Positions 11,405 through 23,009 of a stretch of DNA of 64,000 nucleotides are shown piece by piece. The position numbers and the translations under genes are program-made. Positions within the stretch are counted from its first letter, which is position 1; every line of letters starts with the position of its first letter. Below the pieces are notes generated by a model, which had not been told where the DNA came from, did not search any database, and worked only from the letters and a program-made list of their open reading frames with translations. Source of the DNA: Hevea brasiliensis (lineage: Eukaryota; Streptophyta; Magnoliopsida; Malpighiales; Euphorbiaceae); assembly GCF_030052815.1 (NCBI RefSeq), contig NC_079504.1:87960250-88024249 (forward strand). Direction: 5' to 3'.

Positions 11405-11425
11405 ATTCTCCCCCCCTTAAAATAA
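11405..11425 (-). other. Polypurine tract of A
   Basis: On the minus strand a run of A/G with seven G (AAGGGGGGGAGAAT) abuts the LTR start, as in B and C. Confidence 0.8.
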
Positions 11426-12425
11426 ATTTCGTCCGTGAAATTTTACCCAATAGCCATCTTACAATAGTCATACGTTTATTTTCTCCTTTCTATATGATCG
11501 TATAATTTTCTTTCCCTCGAATTTGTATAAGACTTTTAACAATCTAATACAACATTTAATTTGTTTGTATAACACCAATCTTCTCTTACTATTGTACTAT
11601 CTAATATTTTGATTAATGTTCCTTCTTGAATGACCCTTGAGGTCATGTTAGAATGATTTATCTAGTCATTGGTCCTCTGACCATTCTAGTCAATAGTCTT
11701 CCTCACATTCGTAACATTTCTTTGTTATATCTGAATCAACTATTCAAATTTTTACTTCCACAACTCTTTTTATCTTTTAATATTCTATAACTTACTTCCT
11801 TCTGTACTAAACTATAACCTTTCGATTTTCTAACTTTTGAGTTTTAAATCCCTAAGTAGGATTTTCAAACTTATTTCTAACAATTAAATTCTGTCCTAGC
11901 ATAACTATACCAAAACAGATGCCGTTAGCAACTATTCTCATCTTGGTGTACTATTGAGTAGTACGTAACTCTGCACAATAATCTCAAGTCAGTACTGTAA
12001 TCTGCAGCTTACAGTACAAACATCAAGAACAGTGCATAGTTACTACGATACATCCCAATAAATCAAATTTTCCGATATTTTATCCTTTTCAAATTTACTG
12101 ATATTCGAATCTTATTATGATTACAATATCCATTAACAATTACTAACAGTAACATCCTTGCCCTCATCTAGAGCAATTCTATTACTGTAACTTACTTTTA
12201 CGTCCTCTTGCCTTATATTAAGTAGGCTTGCCGTTTAGCTTTATAATTTATGGTGTGTTAGAAAATACTTATCGCTGATAAACTCTTTCAAAACTAATTT
12301 CACTTATTATCACAATCCTTATCTTAAAGGACTAATCACTAATGCATCAAAATTTATTCCCCTGTAAAGGAATAACAACAGAACATATAATTCTAACACT
12401 AGCATAAAAGTATACAGATTCTAGG
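11426..12425. other. Unassigned AT-rich segment inside A
   Basis: About 1 kb lies where the RNase H, integrase and chromodomain of a chromovirus should be. After about 20 bp resembling the end of the B internal region, the sequence does not match B or C, and no protein domain is visible in any frame. It may be foreign filler DNA or a very old, diverged region. Confidence 0.5.
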
Positions 12426-13891
12426 TCAAACAATACATAAACGAAGAGTGCCATCCTTCTTCTTAATAAACAATACTTGTGCTCCCCATGGTGACATACC
12501 AGGGCGGATGAAGCCCTTTTCAAGTAGTTCTTGCAACTTTATCTTCAACTCCTTCAACTCTGCTGGTGCCATTCTATATGGTGTTATGGAGATTGGATCC
12601 ACACCAGGCATAACATTAATTCCAAACTGCACCTCTCTTTCCGGAGGTAATCCTGGCAATTCATCAGGAAATACATCTGGAAAGTCATATACTGTAGGGA
12701 TGTCCCTCAATGCTGGACTCCCCACTTGGGTGTCTACCACATGTGCCAAGTATGCTTCACACCCCTTTCTGATCATTTTTCTGGCTAGTGCAGTCGAAAT
12801 GACGTTTGACGACAATAGCTGCCTCTCCCCATGTATTACCACATCACTATACTGAAGGAGACCAAAAGTGACTGTCTTCAATCTACAATCAATCATGGCA
12901 TGATGCCTGGCTAGCCAATCCATGCCCAAGATGATATCATAATCTCTGAAAGATATTTCAATGAGATCAGATAGAAAAGTGTGTCCTTGGATCACCAAAG
13001 GATAATCCCTATACATTCTATTAACCCTGACCTCTTGTCCTAACGGACTAGTTATTAGCACCTCAAAGTTCATTTTTTTGTATATGGAACAGCAATGCAA
13101 TCAATGATGCTAGCACTCACATAAGAATGGGTAGAACCCGAATCAAATAACACAAACACATCTTGATTAAAAGTTGAGAAGGTACCAGCCACAACAACAG
13201 ATGTCTCAACTTTTTCTCTCTGTCTCATTGCGTAGACTCTGACTGGAGCACTATCTTGCTCTAATTGTTTCACTGTGCCTTGGCTGCCTGCTGGGTTACC
13301 TCTACCCCTACCTCTACCTCTGCTGGGTGGTTGTGAACTTCTGGTGACAGGGCTTTGAACTAACCCTTCAGCAGTAGTAGGAGGTGGTCCAACTCTATGG
13401 GTACTGGTGCAGTCTTTGGCAAAGTGTCATATGCCTCCACAATTATAACAGGCTCTTATGGCCTTGTAGCATACCTCACCATGATTTTTACCATAAGTTT
13501 CACATTGGCAAGGAGGGTAGGAACTTCTAGTTGTTCGACGACTGGACCTTGGTGGTCTCTGCCTTAATGATCCACCTCTGTTATATCCCTGAGCTCAGGG
13601 CTTCTCAAATTCTTTTCTCTTCCTCAAATTACTGCTTGAGCTCTGACCCATAGGTTTCTCCCTCTTCTCTATTTCATGTTGCCCTTGTGGGGGTTGGGTC
13701 TGTACTTGGGCTTGGGCTGACAGATTATCAGCTATTTGTTGAAAGAAAGTGGCCATTTGCTGGGCCATTTATGCAGTAATTTGTATCGATAAAACTGGTA
13801 CAATCGGGCCTTCAACACTTTGTGGAGCTGAGGCCTCAACTTGTACCTCAGCCTCTATTGATTGATCGGCTGAACAATCACCCTCTTCCAT
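12426..13891 (-). pseudogene. A gag-protease-RT fragment
   Basis: Minus-strand remains of a Ty3/gypsy polyprotein. Gag starts at ATG 13891 (MEEGDCSADQSIEAEV, as in B). It is internally deleted, with a stop in the N part (about 13770). It keeps a CCHC knuckle (CYNCGG...HFAKDCT) with a stop inside (about 13430). The protease keeps an intact active site, VLFDSGSTHSYVS (about 13130-13165). Near 13080 a T run has seven T where B has five, shifting the frame between two protease halves. The frame continues through ILGMDWLARHHAMIDC and the RT start ([20 protein letters not shown]) and then breaks off at 12426. RT palm, RNase H and integrase are absent. Confidence 0.85.
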
Positions 13892-14060
13892 AGTCAATTC
13901 GAGGATCTTTGACCTCCTGAACAATTAACACAAGGAGATTTCCTCCCGTTAGTGCATATTTATAATGTAATATACTGTATGTATCAAACAATGACATTAA
14001 GCAATTGTACTATGAAGAAAGAATATTCAAATTATAGGTGAAAACAGAATTTAAAAACTT

Positions 14061-14081
14061 TGCTCTGATACCACTTAAACA
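14061..14081 (-). other. Primer binding site of A
   Basis: The minus strand reads TGTTTAAGTGGTATCAGAGC next to the LTR end. TGGTATCAGAGC is complementary to the 3' end of plant initiator tRNA-Met. Confidence 0.85.
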
Positions 14082-17000
14082 TGTCACACCCTACCCCTCT
14101 GTAAGGCCTGACATGATCCCGTAGTATACCTAATGAATTACCAACTTCATCTACTGATAACCCATTAAATACACTATAAGGGATTTTAAAACTTTTCTTA
14201 CTTGTTTTTACAGTGGTGAGCACTATTTACAGGTGTTAAAAAAAAATTTTTTGAACTGAAATGAAACAGCTAACACATTTGAAGATATAAAAATTTCTGT
14301 AAAAATTTTGGCAGAGTGCCATTTGTATTTTGAATAAAGCAGCTCTTCAAAAACCTGTAAAAAGCACTTCAATATATTTCTCAATCTCAAACTCTAACAT
14401 TTAATCAACACAATATGTTTCTCAACTCAAAACCACAATAATTTTTCAATATTTCCACAGGCTGAGATAAAAGAAATATAGTATAAATTTTACAAGCTCA
14501 AAATAATTTACAATTTATTTTACAACTTTAATGTACAATTTTAATTTACAACTGCTTAAAACCAAGAATACTATATACATACAGTGATCATATATTATAA
14601 TACAAAATGTAAAATATGGTATACTCAATATACCCAATGATCTCTCATTGAAGCACTAGCAGCCTAGTCTCACGCCTCTATCGATCTGTTTACTGCGCGA
14701 TAAAGAATGAAAAGCTATCGCTGAGTAAAATTTACTCAGTGGTGCACAATAACAATTTGAAATGCGATATATAAATCTTTTATTGACAATTCACAAATCA
14801 AATGATTCACAATTCCATTTCACAATTTACAAAGTTCATATAACATAAATTTGATAAAATAACTGAGTAACACAGTTTTGCCAATCAATGATACAATTTG
14901 ATCAAATAACTAAACAATACAGTTTTGCCAATCAATAACACAATTTGATCAAATAACTGAATAATACAGTTTTACCAATCAATAACACCATTCGATCAAA
15001 TAACTGAAGAATACAGTGTTGCCAATCGATAACACAATTTAATCAAATAACTAAACAATACAGTTTTGCAAATCAATAACATAATTTGGGCCATGACACA
15101 ATTTTTCCACACATGCCGTGTTGTACACCACGACAAGACACACTCACCCCAATAATCGAAATCAATGAGGGAGGAAGCTAGCTAAATAATGAGTACTTAT
15201 CCACACTCACCTCAGACTGACAAGTCAAAGAGGGAGGAATATAGTGTACTTATCAGAGCACTTGCAGGCGTTACGTATCGCCATCTCTGCATGCTCATGG
15301 GTTCACGCGTGAGAGTTCCCAAGAATCGTAGGCATTACGTATCACCATCCCTACTTTGCTTCGATACCACTAAACACAATTTATCTCAATATTTCCATTT
15401 ACAAAGTAGGCAACACAATAATTTCCCAATAATATTCCCAAAACCAAAACAATAAAAAAATTATTCATAACTCATTTCTCCAAATAAATTTGCTAGTAAA
15501 AGCAGTGAATATAAAAGTATTACGCACGGACACAATTTAAAACTATAATATTCAATTAAATTTTTAAGTAGAAAATGAGAAGTCAAAATTATTGTGCACA
15601 AACACAATTTAAAACAATAACATACAAATAATCATAATTTATTTCAATTGAAAAATTCAAAAGAAATAACTATTATGCACAAACCTCTGATAATTGTCTC
15701 TTGGCTCTGACTCAGTGTTTCCTTCCCTTTCCCTGAGTCTTTGCTAACTGAAACACACAATTTGAAGTGTTTCAGTACTCATTTAAATTGTCTCTAAGAA
15801 TAAGGTTCAATAATTAATTTATCGAATTCTATTATTTCCTTAGTCAACCTAAGATGTCGACCCTCGATGCAGTCTAGGTGAATTAGGTTCCAATGTTACT
15901 AATATGTCACATTTTATAGCCTTTTAGTGTTGGTACATGTTACCCAATTTATTTCTATGTATAGTGCACTTTAGTGCAATTTGTCGGATTCCGGTATACT
16001 AATTTGACCTAATCGGATAACCTAGTTCCCTCTATTTTCGAGTTTCGGTCAAAACTACAAACTTGTAGATCTATGTCTTATTGCACGCGGAGAAAAATTT
16101 CAGGTCATTCTGAGTTTACTAGACCAAGTTATGGTCATTTTACTATTGCTGGTCAAAGTGCATCAAAATTGTCACTTTAGGTCATTTTAGGTTCAGCCAG
16201 TTTTTGGACCCGAACTTGTGCAAGCTATTTGACTTGCTTATGGTCATTTCTGGGCTTTGGTGTCTTCATAAGACTTGTAGATATATGTCTCAACTATTCA
16301 TGGTAAAATTTTAGGTCAATTGGACCTATTTTGAGTGAGTTATGGCCAAAACACTAACTACTGCCCATTTGGGCCTTAAATGCACTAATCCGGATTTGGT
16401 CATTTTTCAAGTTACCTTCCAAGCAGAATTTTGGTAAGCTTTCTTCATGAAAGTTGGCACTTTTTGTGCCTAGTTTCACCTCCAATTGGTTTCATACCAA
16501 TTGGAGCCACACACTTAAGGTTCTAGGCCAAAACACACACTGCCCTATTGCACATTGTCCACTCATCAAAGGATGCATTTAACACTTACCAATTTACACA
16601 TTCATGCCATTTCTATTTTGTACCATAACCTAAACACATTTCACAAGACATTTTTGGTTATTTAGGTAGCTTATAACCACACTTAATATGCACCTTATAG
16701 TACAGAATTTATCAAGTTCAAATTACAAACAATTCAATCACATAACCTAGCTCATTTACATGTCCAAACTCAAACTCTTGCACACATGTATAAGCTGCCA
16801 TAACAAGCACCATAATTCAATCATATAATTCCATAAACCAAGCCATGAAATACATATTTTGGGTTCACACTTCAAGTTGCCGAATTGTAGTCTTCATCAA
16901 TTTGCTTTCCGAGCTTCCAAAGTTAAGTGTACATTCACATATACATCTAATATACATCACCCAATTTATTCCTACACACATAAACACTTAATCAACCCTT

Positions 17001-18024
17001 TAATCTACCATTTACAAGCAAGGATAAACTGTTCTTATGGAGTTTCCATGGCTACCAAAAATAAACATCTCCCTTAGAACATCAAACCTCAAAAATCTCT
17101 CCACAATTCAAGTACCTATAACATTCTCACAAACTTTAATGAAGCAATAATCAAAAACACATACTTACTACTTTGGAAACTTTTCAAAACTTCACCAAAA
17201 CTTGGTCTTCTTGCTGTCTATCTACTGTCCAAGGTGTATGGGCAACTTTTAATGAAGGAAAGTGCAAGGAAGGAGGCTTGGATCAAGCTTGCATGGAGCT
17301 CCAAAACCATGCGGCCATGGAGTTCTTCATTCCTCCATTTTCGGCTGAATTTGAGAGGTTAAAGAAGAAGATGAATCTGCTGTCCTAAATGAAGAGTAAG
17401 TGGTCCACTTATGTGAGTTAGTGGAGCACTATATAAGATTTAATATTAATTTAATCTAAAGTTTCATTTTCCTTCATTTAACTCTCAATTTTTGCTATTT
17501 ACATTAGGTACCACCAATTTAATTTTTCATGACATTTTCCAAGTGTAATATCATGTATTTTTAATGGATATTTAGGTCAAAAGACAACTCGGTGTGTCAA
17601 ATGACCACAATGCCCCTGTTCGGGTTGCATTCCCGATTTTTCGGTAACACCGAGTTTTATCGTTTTCTCGATTTCTCACTTTTCTTTGTACTAATTAATT
17701 TATTTTTCTTTGATATTTCTAATGGTATTTATACTTCTATAGACATTTATTTAAGTCCTAAAAATATTTTTCAGGATTCTCCGTGGTCCAGGGCTAGTCA
17801 ACGATCCACGCCGTGACTTCCCAGTGCGGTCACCCATCGCTAGGGTTCTCGGCTAGTTTAACTTGGTTACATTTCATTGCTATTATTTTTCCTTTATTTT
17901 TCTTGTATTTCATTATTTTATGTCTCTTCACTCCTATCTAAGTGTAGTTCTAGGCATCCTAGCTGTCCGGACAACACTGGTCACAGGAACAGTAGAACGC
18001 ACTACCGAACATAGGGGTGTTACA
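14082..18024 (-). repeat. A 5' LTR (3943 bp)
   Basis: Intact LTR from TGTCACACCC to GGGGTGTTACA on the plus strand. It is the outer edge of A and is followed by GAGAC (18025). It preserves the uninterrupted site of the giant LTR insertion (near 16955) and holds the 47-bp minisatellite at 14846-15090. The frames at 15189-15455, 16859-17077, 17592-17816 and 17863-18081 are LTR sequence only. Confidence 0.92.
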
Positions 18025-19407
18025 GAGACAGTTATCAGAGGTTTGTGCACAACAGTTATTTCTTTTGAATTTTTCAATTGAAATAAATTATGACTATTTG
18101 TATATTATTGTTTTAAATTGTGAAAATTTGTTTGAATGATATTTGATGGATACTTATTGATTAAAAAGCATTGTAAATGGTTGGAAACCACAGCTATCAT
18201 GTATACTGATTGAATTCCTCGCTAGCCTGTCTAGTGGGATGAATTGAATTCCCTCTCTGGCTGAAGTGTTGAGATGTGTGCCTGTTGAGGACGAATAGAA
18301 TGAGTACTCATATTATTGCTAGCTAGCTATGTTATTCCTCACTAGCCATTGGCTTTTGGGATGAATTGAATTCCTCATTAGCCATCGGCTTTTGGGATGA
18401 ATTGGACTTTGGAACATGATTAAGCTGTGTGTGTGATTTATTGATATTCATTGTGATATTGTGAAATGGAGTTTAAATTCTTATTGACATTCACTGTCTT
18501 TTGAATTTAACTATGTTTTGATTTATTGAGAATTATTGTGATATTGTGAAATGGAGTTTAAATTCTTATTGACATTCATTGTCTTTTGAATTTAACTATG
18601 TTTTGATTTATTGAGATTTATTGTGATATTGTAAAATGGAGTTTAAATTCTTTATGACATTCATTGTCTTTGAATTTAACTATGGTTTTAAGTATCCACT
18701 ATTTATATGACTTATGATTTGTGATTTAAAGTTGTATTTAGTTAATGTTGTGCACCACTGAGACATTATCTCAGTGATAGCTTTTTATTGCTGTCGCAGG
18801 TAGACAGACTGACAGGGCAGCAGACTAGGCTGCTAGTACTACAGTGAGAGATCATCGGGTATATTGAGTATACCGTATTTTGCATTTTGTATTGTAATGT
18901 ATGTTCACTGTATGTATATAGTGTTCTTGGTTTTGAGCAGTTATAAATTAAAATTGTACATTGAAGTTGTAAAATAAATTGTAAATTATTTTTATTTGTA
19001 AATATTGTGATATATATTTTTTATCTCAGCCTTTGAAAATACTGAAAAATTATTGTGAATTTGAGTTGAGAAACATATTGTGTTGATTAAATGTTGGAGT
19101 TTGAGATTGAGAAATATATTTGAAGTGCTTTTTACAAGTTTTTGAAGAATTGTTTTATTCAAAATACAGATGGCACTCCGCCAAAATTTTTACAAAAATT
19201 ACTAATAATTCAAATGTGTTAGCTGTTTCACTTCAGTTCAAAAAAAGTTTTAACACCTGTAAATAGTGCTCACCACTGTAAAAAGAAGTAAGAAAGGGTT
19301 TAAAATCCCTTGTAGTGTATTTAATGGGTTATCAGTAGACGAAGTTGGTAATTCATTAGGTATACTACGGGATTATGTCATGCCTTACGGAGGGGTAGGG
19401 TGTGACA
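18025..19407 (+). mobile_element. Chromovirus B, 5' LTR, right part
   Basis: It resumes B's LTR after insertion A and matches 25365-26747 with equal length (1383 bp). It ends GGTGTGACA at 19407. Confidence 0.92.
18425..18700. repeat. ~85-bp tandem repeat in B LTR
   Basis: Three copies of a unit containing TGTGAAATGGAGTTTAAATT and GACATTCATTGTC. The same array is in the 3' LTR at about 25790-26030. A two-copy ~36-bp repeat with GCCATCGGCTTTTGGGATG precedes it (about 18340-18410). Confidence 0.8.
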
Positions 19408-19427
19408 TGTTTAAGTGATATCAGAGC
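19408..19427 (+). other. Primer binding site of B, mutated
   Basis: TGTTTAAGTGATATCAGAGC follows the LTR. One G of TGGTATCAGAGC (initiator tRNA-Met) has changed to A. Confidence 0.75.
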
Positions 19428-19595
19428 AAGTTTTTAAATTCTGTTTTCACCTATAATTTGAATATTCTTTCTTCATAGTACAACTGCTCAATGTCATTGT
19501 TTGATACATACGGTACATTACATTATAAAAATACACTAACAGGAGAAAATCTCCTTGTGTTATTTGTTCGGGAGGTCTAAGATCCTCGAATTGAC

Positions 19596-22500
19596 ATGGT
19601 AGAGGGTGATTGTTCAGTTGATCAATTGATAGAGGCTGAGGTACAAGGGGATGCCCCAGCCCTACACAATGTGAGTGCTAGCATCATTGATTACATTGCT
19701 GTTCCATGTACAAAAATGGACTTTGAGGTGCTAGTAACAAGTCCGCTAGGACAAGAAGTCAGGGTTAATAGAATGTATAGGGATTGTCCTCTGGTGATCC
19801 AAGGACATACTTTTTCTGTCTGATCTCATTGAAATACCCTTCAGAGATTATGATATCATCTTGGGCATGGATTGGTTAGCCAGGCATCACGCCATGATTG
19901 ACTGTAGACTGAAGACAGTCACTTTTGGTCTCCCTCAGTACAGTGATGTGATAATACATAGGGAGAGGCAGCTATTGCCATCAAACATCATTTCAGCTAC
20001 ACTAGCCAGAAAAATTATCAGAAAGGGGTGTGAAGCATACTTGGCACATGTGGTAGACACCCAAGTGGGGAGTCCAGCATTGAGGGACATCCCTACAGTA
20101 TATGACTTTCCAGATGTGTTTCCTAATGAATTACCAGGATTACCTCCAGAAAGAGAGGTGCAGTTTGAAATTAATGTTCTACCTGGTATGGATCCAATCT
20201 CCATAACACCATACAGAATGGCACCAGCAGAGTTGAAGGAGTTGAAGGTACAGTTGTAAGAACTACTTGAAAAGGGCTTCATCCGCCCTAGTGTGTCACC
20301 TTGGGGAGCACTAGTATTGTTTGTTAAGAAGAAAGATGACACTCTCCGCTTATGTATTGACTACCGGCAGTTGAATAAGATGACAATAAAGAACATATAT
20401 CCATTGCCTCGCATTGATGATCTGTTTGATCAATTGAAGGGTACAGCTGTATTCTCCAAAATTGATTTACGATCTGGTTATTATCAGTTGAAAGTGCAAG
20501 AGCAGAGTATTCCAAAAACTGCTTTCAGAACTCGATATGGCCACTATGAGTTTCTAGTAATGCCATTCAGGTTAACAAATGCTCCAACTGCTTTTATGGA
20601 TCTGATGAACACTATCTTCAGACCATATCTCGACCAATTTGTGGTGGTGTTTATTGATGATATTTTGATATATTCGAGGAATGCAGAGAAGTATGACAGA
20701 CATCTACGGATTGTACTGCATACTTTAAGGAAGAAATAGTTATACGCCAAATTGTCGAAATGTGAATTTTGGCTGAAAGAAATCTCCTTTTTGGGACATG
20801 TTGTGTCAGCTGAAGGGATCAAGGTAGATTCCAACAAGGTAGAAGCTATCCTTAATTAGAAGCCACCCGGGAATATCACAGAAATTCACAGTTTTCTAGG
20901 TTTAACTGGATATTATCGCCGGTTTGTGAAATGGTTTTCTATGTTAGCTTCTCCACTGACCAAGCTGCTTCGTAAAGATGTAAAATTTCAGTGGACAGAT
21001 AAATGCCAGCAGAGTTTTGATGAGTTGAAGAGGTGTTTGACTGAAGCTCCAGTCCTTATTTCACCTACCACGGGTAAAGAATACACAGTTTATAGTGATG
21101 CTTCTAACAATGGGTTAGGCTGTGTACTGATGCAACATCGGAATGTCATTGCTTATGCATCACGCCAGCTGAAATCGCATGAGAGGAACTACCCAACGCA
21201 TGATTTGGAGCTAGTAGCTATTTTTTTTGCTTTGAAGATCTGGAGACACTATTTGTATGGGGAGAAATGCTACATTTACACAGATCACAAGAGCTTGAAG
21301 TACTTGGGCACCCAGAAGGAATTGAATTTGAGGCAGAGGAGATGGTTAGAACTGATTAAAGACTATGATTGCTTAATAGACTATTAGCCAGGGAAAGCAA
21401 ATGTGGTAGCTGACGCCTTAAGTCGCAAGAGTATAGCAAGTCTCAGAGTTTCTCCTTTGTCCATGGTACATGAATTGAAAGCACAGCATGCCAGTTTGGA
21501 GATTGATGATGAGGGACAGACAGTAGTTGCATGGCATGTACAGCCAGTGTTGATTGATCAGATCAGAATGATAAAAAATATCAGAAGCTACTGAAAGAAG
21601 TCCAGCAAGGCAAGAAACCTGAATTCTTTATGAGAGATGATGGTTTACTACTACATCAGGGCAGAATGTGCATTCCTAATGATGTGGAATTGAGACGAAT
21701 CATTATGAAGGAAGCACATGAGTCTCCTTTTGCTATCACCCTAGTGGAGCTAAAATGTACAGAGGGCTGAAAGAGCCTTACTGGTGGATGGGTGTGAAGA
21801 GGGATATAGCTGAATTTATTTTCAAATGCCTAACTTGTCGGCAAGTAAAGGCAGAACATCAAGTTTCAGCTGGTTTGTTACATCCATTGCCAGTACCAGA
21901 GTGGAAATGGGAACGGATAACTATGGATTTTGTTACGGGACTTCCGAGGACACAAAATAGTCATGATGCAGTATGGGTTATAGTTGACAGACTTACCAAG
22001 TCTGCTCACTTTTTACCAGTTCGAATGGACTATAGCCTGGAAAGATTGGCCAGATTATACATATATGAGATTGTAAAATTGCATGGAGTGCCAGTATCGA
22101 TTGTATCTGACAGAGATCCTAGGTTCACTTCTAGATTCTGGAGTAGTTTTCAAAGAGCCCTAGGAACTAGATTGAACTTCAGCATAGCATTCCACCCACA
22201 GACAGATGGCCAATCTGAGAGGGTAATTCAGATATTGGAGGATATGCGACGGGCTTGTGTGATTGAGTTTGAAGGTAGTTGGGATACACACTTGCCTTTG
22301 ATTGAGTTTGCTTATAACAACAGCTACCAATCAAGCATTGGGATGCCTCCATATGAAGCTTTGTATGACAGAAAGTGTAGAACTCCTCTATGTTGGGATG
22401 CAATAGGTGAAAGAAAGATGATTGAGCCAAAAATTGTTCAGTAGACAGAGGAAAAGATCAGATTGATCAGAGATAGACTCAAGGCTACATCAGACCGTCA

Positions 22501-22986
22501 GAAGTCCTATATTGATCTGAAGAGAAGAGATATTTAATATGCAGTGGGTGATAAGGTATTCCTCAAAGTTTCTCATTGGAAGAGGATTATGAGATTTGGC
22601 AGAAAGGGAAAACTGAGTCCTCGTTTCATCGGACCATATGAGGTTCTGGAGAGAGTGGGTCCTTTGGCATACCGGTTGGCATTACCTCCGGAGCTAGAAA
22701 GGATACATAGTGTCTTCCATGTGTCCAGTTAAGGAGGTATAGATCTGACCCATCTCATGTACTATTAGTTGAAGAGATTGAGGTAAATCCAGACCTCTCA
22801 TATGAGGAAGAACCCATAGAAATTATGGCATATGAGGTGAAGCAGCTGAGGAATAAACAGATACACTTGGTTAAAGCACTGTGGAACCATCATTCAGGCC
22901 AAGAAGCTACTTGGGAACGTGAAGAGGATATGAGGAGACAGCACCCACACTTGCTCGAGATCGATGCAGTAAAATTTCGAGACGAA
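19596..22986 (+). pseudogene. B gag/protease remnant and pol (RT-RNase H-INT-chromodomain)
   Basis: The gag start (MVEGDCSVDQLIEAEVQGDA) is fused by deletion to the back of the protease (NVSASIIDYIAV), so capsid, zinc knuckle and the protease Asp are lost. RT follows with [26 protein letters not shown] and the catalytic FIDD (about 20655). RNase H keeps D (VYSDASNNG), E (HDLELVA), D ([10 protein letters not shown]) and D (VADALSRKS). Integrase keeps the CLTC half of its zinc finger and the DDE residues ([17 protein letters not shown]). A single-base loss at about 21735 disrupts the second His. The C-terminal chromodomain reads VKQLRNKQIHLVKALWNHHS then QEATWE (about 22830-22960) and identifies a chromovirus. 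Stops at about 20258, 20737, 20857, 21385 and 22442 break the frame. Confidence 0.9.
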
Positions 22987-22990
22987 ATTT

Positions 22991-23009
22991 GTTTTAAGGG
23001 GGGGAGAAT
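22991..23009 (+). other. Polypurine tract of B
   Basis: AAGGGGGGGAGAAT immediately precedes the 3' LTR start TGTAACACCCC. Confidence 0.85.

Larger units (their letters stand above)
1559..18024 (-). mobile_element. Ty3/gypsy chromovirus A (Tekay/Del-like), whole nested element
   Basis: A is a minus-strand LTR retrotransposon inserted in the 5' LTR of B. GAGAC is duplicated on both sides (1554-1558 and 18025-18029). Its 5' LTR is 14082-18024. Its 3' LTR is 1559-11404, interrupted by a 5.9-kb insertion. Without that insertion the two LTRs are 3938 and 3943 bp, so they agree. The internal part (11405-14081) is only about 2.7 kb and keeps gag ends, protease and the start of RT; most of pol is missing. 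Very long LTRs fit the Tekay/Del chromovirus lineage. The lineage call comes from domain similarity read by eye. Confidence 0.9.
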
